A DNA stretch of 64,000 nucleotides, taken from positions 62,001-126,000 of the forward strand of contig JAFLBV010000004.1 in the NCBI GenBank assembly GCA_017302895.1. The letters are read 5' to 3'. This DNA is from Ignavibacteria bacterium. GTDB taxonomy: Bacteria > Bacteroidota > Ignavibacteria > Ignavibacteriales > Ignavibacteriaceae. A program made the position numbers and the translations under genes. Positions 18,043 to 27,602 of the stretch are shown piece by piece. How positions within the stretch are numbered: the first letter of the stretch is position 1; every line of letters begins with the position of its first letter. The notes beneath the pieces were generated by a model. The model was not told where the DNA came from, ran no database searches, and worked only from the letters and a program-made list of their open reading frames with translations.

Positions 18043-19065
18043 TTAAATTAAAATTTCGTTTAGTGCAGTAAAGAGGACTGTTTTTTCATCAGTATCGCTG
18101 CTTTTTAAAGCTATGTCTGCCCTCAGAAGTGCTGCATAGACAAGACTTAAATCCTTAAACGAGAATTTTTTAAGTGCCGGCTTCAATTTGTCGAGTTGCC
18201 ATTTTTGAATACCTGCCTCTGACGCAGCTTCAAAATCGTTCCTGCCTGCAGAGAGTGACTCCCTCATGGCGAGAATTGTGGAAAACTGACGGTTCAGATG
18301 AAACAGGATAAGAAGTGCAGGCTCACCCTGATTCAAAATCTTACCGAGAAGTCTCAGCGCTGCCGGTTTATCTTTTATTAAAACCTTGTCGATAAAATCG
18401 AAGATGGTAAACTGCTTGGTCGGGGCGACAGAGCGTTTTATCATATCCGCAGATATCTCATCGAACTCACCTGAAAACTCGATCAGTTTTTCGAGCTGCA
18501 TCTCGATCATCAGTTTGTCATCACCCGTCAGACTGACAAGCAATTCCGCATCGTGTTTCTCCAGCCGTTTGCCTGAAAGCTTCGCTGTGGCAGCCACCCA
18601 CTCAACAAGATCATCAAAATCGGGTGTCCGTGCTACAAATACATAGTTCAGTTCAGCAAGAGTCTTGTAAGGCTCCTTCTCGGGGAATGCAGCGTCATCA
18701 TACAACATAACGAGTGTTGTATGAGGAGATGGATTTTTAAAGTAACTTATCAGATGAGAGTTATACTTCCGCCCGTCAAACTTTAGCGAATTGAAGTTCT
18801 TCACTATCGCCAGTCGTCTGTCGCCGGCAAGAGGAAATGACTGACAAAAGTCAAGCAGTTCGTCCACACTGGTTGACGACCCTTGAAACATCTGTATATC
18901 GAATTCAAAAGGAATCTCAGGCTCCACGAATTTCCGTATTGCCTGAGTCCTTTTTTCAATTTCGTAACTGTCTTTGCCGTAAAAAAAATATACAGGTTTT
19001 AATTTCTTTGCCCGGATATCCTGGGCAACAAGCGAAATTAACGGTGCCTGAAATTTTTTACTCAA
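18043..19065 (-). CDS. holA: DNA polymerase III delta subunit
   Basis: The 340-residue clamp-loader wrench protein that opens the sliding clamp. [16 protein letters not shown] near residue 25 and the domain pattern (AAA+-like N-terminal half with [32 protein letters not shown], then a helical collar with [14 protein letters not shown]) are typical of HolA. The start is a TTG that overlaps the upstream cyclophilin stop (TTGAGTAA). Confidence 0.88.
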   Translation of the reverse strand: MSKKFQAPLISLVAQDIRAKKLKPVYFFYGKDSYEIEKRTQAIRKFVEPEIPFEFDIQMFQGSSTSVDELLDFCQSFPLAGDRRLAIVKNFNSLKFDGRKYNSHLISYFKNPSPHTTLVMLYDDAAFPEKEPYKTLAELNYVFVARTPDFDDLVEWVAATAKLSGKRLEKHDAELLVSLTGDDKLMIEMQLEKLIEFSGEFDEISADMIKRSVAPTKQFTIFDFIDKVLIKDKPAALRLLGKILNQGEPALLILFHLNRQFSTILAMRESLSAGRNDFEAASEAGIQKWQLDKLKPALKKFSFKDLSLVYAALLRADIALKSSDTDEKTVLFTALNEILI

Positions 19066-19537
19066 CGACAGTAACCGAATTAATTACTACATCTACAACT
19101 GGACGGTCGAAAGGCTTGAATGTCTCGGTATTTCCAATTTCCTCAACTACATCCATACCTGTTATCACCTTACCAAACACAGTATGTTTGCCATCGAGCC
19201 ATGGTGTGGGAACCAGTGTAATAAAAAACTGACTGCCATTGGTATTCGGACCGGCATTCGCCATCGAGAGTATTCCGGGTCCTGTGTGCCTTAGGTCTTT
19301 AACAATTTCATCTTTAAACTTCGGTCCCCAAATGCTCTCACCACCACGACCTGTGCCTGTCGGGTCACCACCTTGAATCATGAAATTTGCGATTACTCTG
19401 TGGAAAATAACACCGTCGTAATACCCTTTTTTCGCAAGTCCAATGAAATTCTCCACGGTTTTTGGTGTCTTGTCCGCGTACAGTTCAACTTCAAACGAAC
19501 CCATACTGGTATTGAAGGTTGCAGTTGTTTTACTCAT
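19058..19537 (-). CDS. Peptidyl-prolyl isomerase, cyclophilin type, cytoplasmic
   Basis: A 159-residue cyclophilin with [19 protein letters not shown] (catalytic Arg and the Phe/Met/Gln pocket), NGSQFFIT and [11 protein letters not shown]. It has no signal peptide, so it acts in the cytoplasm. It follows the lipoprotein cyclophilin with an ATGA overlap; the two are near copies in sequence and probably arose by tandem duplication. Confidence 0.93.
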   Translation of the reverse strand: MSKTTATFNTSMGSFEVELYADKTPKTVENFIGLAKKGYYDGVIFHRVIANFMIQGGDPTGTGRGGESIWGPKFKDEIVKDLRHTGPGILSMANAGPNTNGSQFFITLVPTPWLDGKHTVFGKVITGMDVVEEIGNTETFKPFDRPVVDVVINSVTVVE

Positions 19538-20124
19538 TTTTTCTTCCTTTTCTCTATTTTAATCTCTTGAATTACAACGGGCTCAACGGGTTTGTCCTGC
19601 GGACCTTTCTTGACTTTGCTGATTTTTTCAGCTACATCGTACCCGGTAATTACTTCACCAAATATGGTGTGTTTATAATTCAACCAGTCGGTCTTCCCTG
19701 TTGTAATGAAAAACTGTGAAGTGTTGGTATTCGGTCCTCTGTTCGCCATTGCGAGAAGTCCAGGTTTGTCGAAAACGAGTCCCATTACAAACTCATCGCC
19801 AAAGTCACTGCCATATATCGATCTTCCGCCCATTCCGGTACCGGTGGAATCACCACCCTGAATCATAAAATTCTCGATCACGCGATGAAAAATAATACCG
19901 TTATAGTATCCCTGAGTTGCGAGAGTGGTAAAGTTTTCAACTGTTTTTGGAGCCTCTTTCGGATACAATTGTATCTCGATAACACCCATATTGGTTTTCA
20001 TTACCGCAACAGTGAGGGTGTCATAATTAAAAACAGGTCTGTCTGAAACCGTGTTTTCTTTCTTCTGGGCACAGCCCGTAAAACTGATAAGCACAAAAAG
20101 AGTTGCCAATAAAAGGTTACGCAT
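19534..20124 (-). CDS. Peptidyl-prolyl isomerase, cyclophilin type, lipoprotein
   Basis: A lipoprotein signal (ISFTGC, lipidated Cys at about residue 18) and a short linker precede a cyclophilin domain with [27 protein letters not shown] and [11 protein letters not shown]. The lipid anchor puts it in the periplasm, probably at the outer membrane, where it would speed proline isomerisation during folding of envelope proteins. The gene lies 11 bases after uppP. Confidence 0.92.
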   Translation of the reverse strand: MRNLLLATLFVLISFTGCAQKKENTVSDRPVFNYDTLTVAVMKTNMGVIEIQLYPKEAPKTVENFTTLATQGYYNGIIFHRVIENFMIQGGDSTGTGMGGRSIYGSDFGDEFVMGLVFDKPGLLAMANRGPNTNTSQFFITTGKTDWLNYKHTIFGEVITGYDVAEKISKVKKGPQDKPVEPVVIQEIKIEKRKKK

Positions 20125-20135
20125 TCACTTCTCCG

Positions 20136-20984
20136 TTATGGTGTAATTGTTTTTGAAGCTAAAAGTGCCAGTATTATCAGACCGGCTACAATTCTGTAAA
20201 CAATAAAAAGGTTCGTTGAGTTTTTCTTCAGGAATTTTAGCAGAAAATCAATTGCAAGATAACCGCTGATTCCCGAAACTACTGTTGCCACCCCGATTGC
20301 AAACAAATAATCGTTGTTAAGGAATTTCAGACCTTCCTTGAGCTGAAGCAATCCACTCGCCAGTATGGCAGGAATGCTGAGCAGGAAAGAAAAACGAGCC
20401 GCCGCTTCACGGTTCATACCCATAAAAAGGCCGGCGGTTATTGTCGTGCCTGAACGGGATGACCCGGGAATCAGTGCTAAAGCCTGCGCAATTCCTACCA
20501 CGATGGCTTCTTTTATCCCAACATCTTCAATCCCATTTTTGAATTTTGCAGTTTTCTCGGCAATAAAAAGTACAATCGCCAAAACAATCAGGGATGTGGC
20601 AATAACATAAAGATTCTTGGTAAGGGCGCCTTCAATAATATCCTTAAAGCCGAGACCAATAATTACAACCGGAAGGGTTCCGATTATTACCAGCCAGCCA
20701 AGCCTTGAATTCAACGACTGCTTTTTGAAGCTTTTCCTCTGCACCAGGTTATCCCTGAAGAACTCTATAACAATGTTATATATGTCTTTTGCAAAATAAA
20801 TAAGAATTGAAGCGAGTGTGCCAAGCTGTATGATGGCGATGATCGCTGTCCATTCTTCCGGTTTATTGTTGTTTATCAACCCGAGCATCTTACCTGTGAT
20901 GGTAAGGTGTGCAGTCGAGGATATTGGTAAAAATTCGGTGATTCCCTGAACTATGCCAAGGATTATTGCTTCGAGAATTGACAT
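20136..20984 (-). CDS. uppP: Undecaprenyl-diphosphatase (BacA/UppP)
   Basis: An integral membrane enzyme that removes a phosphate from undecaprenyl diphosphate, recycling the lipid carrier of peptidoglycan and other envelope polymers. Both family signatures are present: GIVQGITEFLPISSTAHL at residues 9-26 and LIPGSSRSGTTI near 170. Length (282) and about eight hydrophobic segments are normal. Confidence 0.96.
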   Translation of the reverse strand: MSILEAIILGIVQGITEFLPISSTAHLTITGKMLGLINNNKPEEWTAIIAIIQLGTLASILIYFAKDIYNIVIEFFRDNLVQRKSFKKQSLNSRLGWLVIIGTLPVVIIGLGFKDIIEGALTKNLYVIATSLIVLAIVLFIAEKTAKFKNGIEDVGIKEAIVVGIAQALALIPGSSRSGTTITAGLFMGMNREAAARFSFLLSIPAILASGLLQLKEGLKFLNNDYLFAIGVATVVSGISGYLAIDFLLKFLKKNSTNLFIVYRIVAGLIILALLASKTITP

Positions 20985-20992
20985 TTAATTCC

Positions 20993-21646
20993 TTAAAAAG
21001 TAAAAGAAATTCCTAATTTAAGCCCGAATGAAAGGGAATTGATCGAGAGATCACTCCCCCGGTGTTTGAGACTGTTACCGTTGTTTTTTGGAGTTCCACC
21101 GGCATCATATCTAACATCCGCCCCTATATAGGCAAAAACTGTTTTCGATAAAGCCGTCGAGCCCGAGCCTTTTAATACCACTCCGAATCCGGTGGAAGTA
21201 TAGTCCAGACCGGTCACTACAAAAGGTTTTATTTCGTTTACGAGTAAAAATCTTGGTCCCAATCCACCGCCCAGTTTGAAACTGTATCCGTCTCCCCTGA
21301 TCATGTAATATGCCATGGCAGTTGGAGAAATAAATTTGTAATTCAACTCATATTTCCCGTTCATTGTGATATTCGTAAACGAATTGAACGAGTATGCCCC
21401 CTCGAGAGCGAGTTGAAGTTTGCTCCCCGCACTGTATCCGACTTCTCCTGAAAATTCGATCATGGAGTTTATGTCCGCCATGTAATCACCGGGTGAGGCG
21501 AAATTTTCATTTACATAGTCGCGTAAATTTGCTGAACTTGTCATGTTCAACCCCATGCTGATTCTTCCTTCCCACTGTGCAAAAAGACTTGCCGTAAGAA
21601 GGAAAAAGAAAAAAAACGGTTTGATTGAAAATTTAATCTTCTTCAA
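20993..21646 (-). CDS. Outer-membrane beta-barrel protein, unknown function
   Basis: A signal peptide (MKKIKFSIKPFFFFFLLTASLFA, cut before QW) is followed by about 190 residues of alternating polar/apolar strands that end in Phe (LGISFTF), as in OmpA/OmpW-like small barrels. The start is a TTG overlapping the flippase gene stop by 14 bases. No ligand or enzyme motif is visible. Confidence 0.75.
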   Translation of the reverse strand: MKKIKFSIKPFFFFFLLTASLFAQWEGRISMGLNMTSSANLRDYVNENFASPGDYMADINSMIEFSGEVGYSAGSKLQLALEGAYSFNSFTNITMNGKYELNYKFISPTAMAYYMIRGDGYSFKLGGGLGPRFLLVNEIKPFVVTGLDYTSTGFGVVLKGSGSTALSKTVFAYIGADVRYDAGGTPKNNGNSLKHRGSDLSINSLSFGLKLGISFTF

Positions 21647-22688
21647 TATCTATTATATCCTCTGTGTGAACGCCCGGAAGTCGAAACTTGAAATAAATGA
21701 GAAATATGATTGCAGCCAGCAAATGGAGAATATATGTAACACCGTGTAAAAATGTTGCATAGGCGAGACCGAGTGCCTCAGGGCAACCGTAAAGCATCAG
21801 CATCGCTGTTTTAGTGATGGTATGGTAGCTTCCTATGCCGCCCGGAGTGGGTATTATCACCCCTATCGAACTGATACTCATGATTATCCATGCAGCAGAA
21901 AGTCCGAGTGAATAGCTTGTATCCAAACCCAGTGCATAAAATCCTGCCCAGCTTGTAGCTGCGTAACCGAGCATGATAAGAACACTGTAGATTATCGTCT
22001 TGATGTAGCTTTTTGTTGTCTTGAGAGTCGAAAAGCCGATTATCATTTTATGAAAAATCTCTTCGAGCTTCGAGGATATTTTTGGTGAAAATTTGCCAAT
22101 CAAAGAAGTGATGAAACCAGAGAATCTCTCTTTGTACCTGATCAGCAAAACAACAAAAACAATCAATGCGAGAAATCCGCCTGTACCCAGTGTAATAGTC
22201 AGTTTAAGCCAGCTCAATTCACCGGAATAAATATCTCCCTCGTATATCCACCCGCTTAAGATAACTGCAAAAGCAAAAAGGAGAATGTCAATTATTCTTT
22301 CCACAATTACAGTTCCGAGAATGGAGGTTTTTGATAAATTCTCTGATTTTCCTACGGCAACAGCTCTTCCGATTTCTCCGAGTCTCGGGACAATATTATT
22401 CAACCCGTATCCGATAAGAACTGCCCCAAAAAGATTGAACGAACTTACATCGGGTTTCAGGGATTCCATGATGGCTTTCCATCTGAGAGCCCTGAACCAG
22501 TGCGCTGCCATCTGGAAAACAATAAGAGTAATTATCCACCAGGGAGAAGCTCCCTTTATAAATCCCCACAATTGAGTTGTGTCAACACCCTTGAATGCCC
22601 AATATAAAAAGAGAGCTGCAAGCCCTAATGATAACACATATACAATTATGTCTCGGGGTGAGAAGAATTTCTTCTTAGCGGAGGTCAA
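21633..22688 (-). CDS. Lysylphosphatidylglycerol synthase TM region/UPF0104 family membrane protein
   Basis: A 351-residue protein with about eight hydrophobic segments. NIVPRLGEIGRAVAVGK and PTPGGIGSYHTITKTAMLMLYG match the AglD/MprF membrane-domain family, whose members flip or modify lipids. The substrate here is unknown. The start is TTG, overlapping the LolA-like gene stop by 14 bases. Neighbours (LolA-like, OMP, UppP) point to envelope lipid work. Confidence 0.82.
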   Translation of the reverse strand: MTSAKKKFFSPRDIIVYVLSLGLAALFLYWAFKGVDTTQLWGFIKGASPWWIITLIVFQMAAHWFRALRWKAIMESLKPDVSSFNLFGAVLIGYGLNNIVPRLGEIGRAVAVGKSENLSKTSILGTVIVERIIDILLFAFAVILSGWIYEGDIYSGELSWLKLTITLGTGGFLALIVFVVLLIRYKERFSGFITSLIGKFSPKISSKLEEIFHKMIIGFSTLKTTKSYIKTIIYSVLIMLGYAATSWAGFYALGLDTSYSLGLSAAWIIMSISSIGVIIPTPGGIGSYHTITKTAMLMLYGCPEALGLAYATFLHGVTYILHLLAAIIFLIYFKFRLPGVHTEDIIDIEED

Positions 22689-23265
22689 CTACTTTAATAT
22701 CTCCGGATGGTTTAAAGGTAAAATCGCTGTCAGGTATTCCTTTGTTGAGTGAATACCCTGAAAAATTTATTTTCATCAACACTTTAGAATTGTCTTCAAT
22801 AATAATGGATGAAATCAGATCCTGCCCGTCTTTTGTTATCTCAACTGACTTGAAACCAAGCTGCTTCCCTTTTTTGGGGGTCATCTTAACCGTATTCCCA
22901 GATCCGGAAAGATCGCAGTCACCGGGGGTGTTGTTAATTAGTTTATTGACGCTAAGAAGAGAAACCGCTTTGTTATCGACTTTTGTGACGATCACTTTGT
23001 TCTGCTTCTTGTCATGATTCCAGTTTGTTTTGCCGTCACTGACTATCAGGTTGTTTCCAAATGTCAGTCTGACCTTGTTCTCTTTTTTATAGGAGAAGGT
23101 GCCTTTGGCAACAAGCGTTTTACCACTGTATTGCTGATATGAGGCTGAAATGTCGGTAAGACTGTTGAATTTCTTCTGGATTGCCTGAATTGTAGCATTC
23201 TGAGCGAAAAGTGGCAGAAACATGCCGGCTATCACCCAGCCAAGAATAAAAACTTTGCTTTTCAT
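22675..23265 (-). CDS. LolA-like outer-membrane lipoprotein carrier protein
   Basis: A signal peptide (about 20 residues, ending FAQN) precedes a LolA-type fold: KGTFSYKKENKVRLTFGNNLIVSDGKTNWNHD and later QLGFKSVEITKDGQDL and SGYSLNKGIPDSDFTFKP. LolA ferries lipoproteins across the periplasm. I chose the second ATG (23265), which has AAGGAA seven bases upstream; an ATG at 23283 would add six residues. Confidence 0.82.
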   Translation of the reverse strand: MKSKVFILGWVIAGMFLPLFAQNATIQAIQKKFNSLTDISASYQQYSGKTLVAKGTFSYKKENKVRLTFGNNLIVSDGKTNWNHDKKQNKVIVTKVDNKAVSLLSVNKLINNTPGDCDLSGSGNTVKMTPKKGKQLGFKSVEITKDGQDLISSIIIEDNSKVLMKINFSGYSLNKGIPDSDFTFKPSGDIKVVDLR

Positions 23266-23289
23266 AAAAATTTCCTTTTTCATGGTTTA

Positions 23290-25662
23290 CTACAGATTCC
23301 GCAATATTGTTTCAAGTTCATCATCTGATTCAACCAGTATTTCCCTTGCCTTGCTTCCTTCTCCTGCTCCGACTATTCCTGCAGCTTCAAGCTGATCAAC
23401 TATTCTGGCAGCTCTTGCATAACCGACCTTTAATTTCCTTTGAAGGAAAGAGACAGAACCCTGCTGACTTCTCACAACAGATTGTGCAGCCTCGGTAAAG
23501 AGCGGGTCAAGGTCATTCAATGCACCTGCATCATTTGCCTTTTTGTCAATAAGTGAAGGCAATTCATAAATTTCATCTGGATAAGGTTGCTCTGAAACCA
23601 CTTCGATCAGTTTTTCTATTTCATCTGTGGTGATGTAGGCATTCTGAATTCTTATCGGCTTCGGAGTGCCCGGAGGCAAATAAAGCATGTCACCTCTTCC
23701 GAGCAACTGTTCTGCACCATTCATATCAAGAATGGTACGCGAATCGGTTCTTTGGGCAGTCTGATATGCAATTCTTGCAGGGAAATTTGCTTTTATCACA
23801 CCTGTTATTACATCCACAGAAGGTCTCTGAGTTGCGACTACAAGGTGGATTCCAACGGCTCTTGCCATCTGAGCAAGTCTGGCAATCGGTTCTTCCACAT
23901 CCTTGCCAGCTGTAATCATAAGGTCCGCCAACTCGTCAATCACAACTACGATATAAGGCATGAATCTGTGAAGGAGGTTTTCATCCTCTCTCAGTTTTAC
24001 TGTACCTGACTTTATCTTGTTGTTGTAATCAACGATATTCCTCACTCCAATATTCGAGAGCTTGTCATAGCGAAGCTCCATCTCGAGCACAACAGATTTG
24101 AGCAAAATTACTGCACTCTGTGGTGACGAAACTATATACTCGCTGATATCGGGCGATTTTACAAGGAAGTGATGTTTTAAAGTCTCATAAACAGAAAGTT
24201 CCACTTTCTTGGGATCAATAATAGCAAACTTCACTTCTGATGGATACTTCGAAAAGAGGAGCGATGCAATGATCATATTGACACCGACCGATTTTCCCGA
24301 CCCTGTGGCTCCCGCAATCAGAAGGTGGGGCACCCGTGCAAGGTCATCCACAAAAGTCTGTCCCGAGATCGACTTCCCAAGGGCTATCGGCAATGAGCAT
24401 TTGCTGTTTTTAAGATCGGGCAAAACAGAACCGGCGAGTACGATCGATGGATTGTCGTTCGGAATCTCAACCCCGATGGTACCTCTTCCCGGCATTGGAG
24501 CAATTATTCTTATTCCTTTTGCTGCAAGAGCCAAAGCAATATCGTTCTCCAATGACAAAATTTTGCTGATCTTCACCCCGGGAGCAGGAACAATTTCAAA
24601 AAGCGTAACCACAGGTCCTGCTGTGGTATCTATTTTTTCAATTTCTATATCAAAAAGTGCGAGCTTTTCTTTTAATCTTATCTTTTTACTCTCAAGCTCG
24701 GCTTCCTCTGCATAATGACCGGAGTCATCAGCCTTAATGAGAAAATCTCCGTCCGGAATGTTATAATCATCTGTCGAAAATCTGGCTTCCGGTATTGCCC
24801 TTTCAACTCTTGGAGGTGGAGGCACAATATCAGCGTTGGTCTTGACTGAAGTGGTAAAAACAGGCTTTGGTCTTACCGGCTGAACCGGTTCCGGGATAAT
24901 CTGTTCGAATTCGAGTTCATCGGCATAAACGGGGGGTTTTTCCGATTTTTCGCCCTTAATTACTTTGCTGATTTTATCCTGACTTTTTTCGAGAGACGAT
25001 TTCCTTTCCTCTCTCTGTGAAGAAACCTTCTCCGATTTTTCCTTCACTTTATTCACACCTGATTCGAAGGCATCTTTTCCCTTGTCGGCAAGAAATACAA
25101 AGAATTTGTCTATCTTTAAATCAAATGTAATTACCAGTACTGTAACCATGAGTACCACAAATAGAGTAACGGAACCTATGCCTCCGAGAAACTGATAAGC
25201 GAGTCCGCCCATCGTCTTCCCAAGTCCGCCAGCAAGAACAACCGCAGTATCCTCGACCACTCCTCCGAGAGAATAAATTGTTCCCCAGAATGAAGCGAGA
25301 ATAAAAGCCGAACTTAACAGGAAATTTGTAATGTAAATCAGTCTGCGAATATCAAACTTTTTAAACAGCACGAAACCCCACATCCCGGTAATTACAGGAA
25401 TGACGAGGGAGAAATATCCAAATGCTGATTTGACAAAGAAAAGGGCAATGTAGGCTCCGGCTATTCCCAGCCAGTTTTTTGTGGGAAGTGCCTTTACCGA
25501 AGCATTTCTGATCTGCGGATCATCTGCGGGGGAAAATGATAGGATACTCAGGAAAAGGAGCACAGAAAACGAAATGATGAAAAGACCCAACAGCCTCTTC
25601 TTCTTCTCTTGCGATAACTCAAAATAAGTTCTGCCGCTGTCTTTTTTCGTTTTTCCGCTCAT
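23290..25662 (-). CDS. ftsK: DNA translocase FtsK/SpoIIIE
   Basis: Four N-terminal membrane helices (about residues 25-180), a charged linker (to about 300), and the hexameric motor with Walker A GATGSGKSVG near 450 and Walker B VVVIDELADLM. The C-terminal gamma winged helix (VSFLQRKLKVGYARAARIVDQLEAAGIVG) would read polarity sequences. It moves chromosome ends through the septum for dimer resolution. Length 790 is normal for a short-linker FtsK. Confidence 0.96.
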   Translation of the reverse strand: MSGKTKKDSGRTYFELSQEKKKRLLGLFIISFSVLLFLSILSFSPADDPQIRNASVKALPTKNWLGIAGAYIALFFVKSAFGYFSLVIPVITGMWGFVLFKKFDIRRLIYITNFLLSSAFILASFWGTIYSLGGVVEDTAVVLAGGLGKTMGGLAYQFLGGIGSVTLFVVLMVTVLVITFDLKIDKFFVFLADKGKDAFESGVNKVKEKSEKVSSQREERKSSLEKSQDKISKVIKGEKSEKPPVYADELEFEQIIPEPVQPVRPKPVFTTSVKTNADIVPPPPRVERAIPEARFSTDDYNIPDGDFLIKADDSGHYAEEAELESKKIRLKEKLALFDIEIEKIDTTAGPVVTLFEIVPAPGVKISKILSLENDIALALAAKGIRIIAPMPGRGTIGVEIPNDNPSIVLAGSVLPDLKNSKCSLPIALGKSISGQTFVDDLARVPHLLIAGATGSGKSVGVNMIIASLLFSKYPSEVKFAIIDPKKVELSVYETLKHHFLVKSPDISEYIVSSPQSAVILLKSVVLEMELRYDKLSNIGVRNIVDYNNKIKSGTVKLREDENLLHRFMPYIVVVIDELADLMITAGKDVEEPIARLAQMARAVGIHLVVATQRPSVDVITGVIKANFPARIAYQTAQRTDSRTILDMNGAEQLLGRGDMLYLPPGTPKPIRIQNAYITTDEIEKLIEVVSEQPYPDEIYELPSLIDKKANDAGALNDLDPLFTEAAQSVVRSQQGSVSFLQRKLKVGYARAARIVDQLEAAGIVGAGEGSKAREILVESDDELETILRNL

Positions 25663-25673
25663 CCTGTGCCGGA

Positions 25674-26420
25674 TCAGTTATTTGTTAAATGATGTGCAGG
25701 GTCATAAAGTTTAATCGAAGAATTCTCAAATACAGGAACTATGGCGGTAATGTTGGTCTGTGCACAGTATTCAAGGTCTTCAATAAACCCTTCAGTCTCG
25801 AGAATTTTGCCGTGCTCGCTTACTCCAAAAAGTGAACGCAAATCGGAACCGTACTTCTCATAAAGATCCAATGCAACTTTTGAAGCATCTGAAAGTGTAA
25901 GATCATTTTTTAATTTGAGCAATTCACTTATCAGCATTCCGGCACAAACGGTATCTTCCAGACTGAAATCTCCATTTCTGCCCGAGCAAACGATGTCGTA
26001 CTCTTTCCCAAGGTTCACCAGCACTTCCGCAACTTTTGAAACATTAAGAAATGAACAGATCAGGGTACCACTCCCATACTTGGTTTTTACGATGGCTTTC
26101 GAACCGTTCGTCGTAAAAAAGACAATCGATTTCCCTTTTACAACTGTTTCGACATATTCAAAAGGGGAGTTCCCGAGGTCAAATCCCTCGATCTTCTTCG
26201 AATTCTTTTCACCACCCCTCATGGTCCTTCCGCCAAAAGAACTTGCGGATGCTATTTTACTGAAATCAAGTGAGCCCACAGGCACAATCTCTTTCGCGCC
26301 ATTCATGATAGCCGTGGTGATTGTTGTTGTTGCTCTCAGCACATCAATCACGACAGCTATCCTTCCGGCAAAATACAGCTCTTCCACCATTAACGGAGTC
26401 AATATAGTATTAATTCGCAT
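25674..26420 (-). CDS. comB: 2-phosphosulfolactate phosphatase (ComB family)
   Basis: VVIDVLRATTTITTAIMNGAKEIVP near the N-terminus, VFFTTNGSKAI in the middle and CSGRNGDFSLEDTVCAGML later are the family signatures. In methanogens ComB makes sulfolactate for coenzyme M. In bacteria without coenzyme M the physiological role is unclear, perhaps sulfolactate production. It lies 11 bases downstream of gcvT and 11 upstream of ftsK. Confidence 0.9.
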   Translation of the reverse strand: MRINTILTPLMVEELYFAGRIAVVIDVLRATTTITTAIMNGAKEIVPVGSLDFSKIASASSFGGRTMRGGEKNSKKIEGFDLGNSPFEYVETVVKGKSIVFFTTNGSKAIVKTKYGSGTLICSFLNVSKVAEVLVNLGKEYDIVCSGRNGDFSLEDTVCAGMLISELLKLKNDLTLSDASKVALDLYEKYGSDLRSLFGVSEHGKILETEGFIEDLEYCAQTNITAIVPVFENSSIKLYDPAHHLTNN

Positions 26421-26431
26421 GTTAACCCTGT

Positions 26432-27514
26432 CTATTTTTTTATAAAGGGCAGCTTTGTAACGCTTACAGGGATTCTGTTCCCTCTAACCATCATCTCAAG
26501 TCTGCTGTCAGAATTTAAGTAATTAACATCGATGTACGCAAGAGCAATTCCTTGTTCGAGTACAGGACTTACTGTCCCGCTTGTCAGATGACCAACTACT
26601 GTATCGCCTGCCACTACTTCATAACCGTGTCTCGGAAATGATTTTGTAAGGCAAACAAGCGGAGTAAGTTTTCTCTTAAGACCGTCTTCTTTTATTTTCA
26701 GAAGTGAATCTTTACCGGTAAACTTCTCTTTTTTCAGTTTCGTGATCCAGCCAAGACCGGCTTCGAGCGGATTTGTCGTCGCATCGATATCGTTGCCGTA
26801 TAGACAAAATCCCATCTCAAGTCTGAGAGAATCGCGGGAACCAAGTCCACATGGCTTGATAAAATAATCATTGCCATGTTTCATCAAAGAATCCCACAAC
26901 TTGCATGCCATCTCTTCATTTCCCGTGAAGTAGAGTTCGTATCCAAGTTCTCCGGTATAACCGGTTCTTGAGATCAAAACTTTCTCTCCTGCAAACTCAC
27001 CATAAGTGAAATGGTAATACTCGATGTCGAGTTTAATACCAAACACTGCTTCAACCACTTTCTTTGAATATGGTCCCTGAACGGCAATAAGAGTAAACTC
27101 ATCGCTTACATCCTTAATGCTCACTCCATGAGTATTGTTCCTGTGCATCCATTCAATATCTTTTTCAATATTTGATGCATTGATAACGAGCATAAACTTT
27201 TTCTGATCGAGCTTGTAAACAAGCAGGTCATCCACGATACCACCATCCTCATAACACATGGCAGAATACTGAACCCTGCCCGGAAAGAGTGTGGATACAT
27301 CATTTATCGTAAGGTTCTGAACATACTCAAATGCTGCATCACCTTCTATAATTACTTCACCCATGTGGCTCACATCAAAGAGCCCCACGCTGTTCCTTAC
27401 CGCCTTGTGCTCGGCAATTATCGATTCATATTGAATCGGCATGCTGTAGCCGGCGAATTCAACCAATTTAGCACCATGTTTCACATGTTCTGAATAAAGT
27501 CTGGTCTTTTTCAC
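26432..27514 (-). CDS. gcvT: Glycine cleavage system T protein (aminomethyltransferase)
   Basis: Transfers the aminomethyl carbon of glycine from the H protein to tetrahydrofolate, releasing ammonia. Seen: GLFDVSHMGEV, GGIVDDLLVY, RTGYTGELGYE and the late GLGSRDSLRLEMG. At 360 residues it is normal. The start is GTG. No gcvH or gcvP is adjacent. Confidence 0.95.
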   Translation of the reverse strand: MKKTRLYSEHVKHGAKLVEFAGYSMPIQYESIIAEHKAVRNSVGLFDVSHMGEVIIEGDAAFEYVQNLTINDVSTLFPGRVQYSAMCYEDGGIVDDLLVYKLDQKKFMLVINASNIEKDIEWMHRNNTHGVSIKDVSDEFTLIAVQGPYSKKVVEAVFGIKLDIEYYHFTYGEFAGEKVLISRTGYTGELGYELYFTGNEEMACKLWDSLMKHGNDYFIKPCGLGSRDSLRLEMGFCLYGNDIDATTNPLEAGLGWITKLKKEKFTGKDSLLKIKEDGLKRKLTPLVCLTKSFPRHGYEVVAGDTVVGHLTSGTVSPVLEQGIALAYIDVNYLNSDSRLEMMVRGNRIPVSVTKLPFIKK

Positions 27515-27571
27515 GATTTACCTGTACTTATAATTTCGTTTTTCAAGTCTATAAATATAAAATTTCTTTCT

Positions 27572-27592
27572 CTCAATTCATACTAAATTGAG
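27572..27592 (-). terminator. Small inverted repeat between rng and gcvT
   Basis: CTCAATT and AATTGAG (7 pairs, 7-base loop) lie just past the rng stop on the minus strand. No U-run follows; it may be a weak terminator or processing site. Confidence 0.3.
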
Positions 27593-27602
27593 GAGCCGGA
27601 AA

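Noticed and set aside
19058-20124. Possible frameshifted single gene for the two cyclophilins
   Set aside because: Each has a full cyclophilin domain and its own N-terminus (one lipoprotein signal), so they are two genes.
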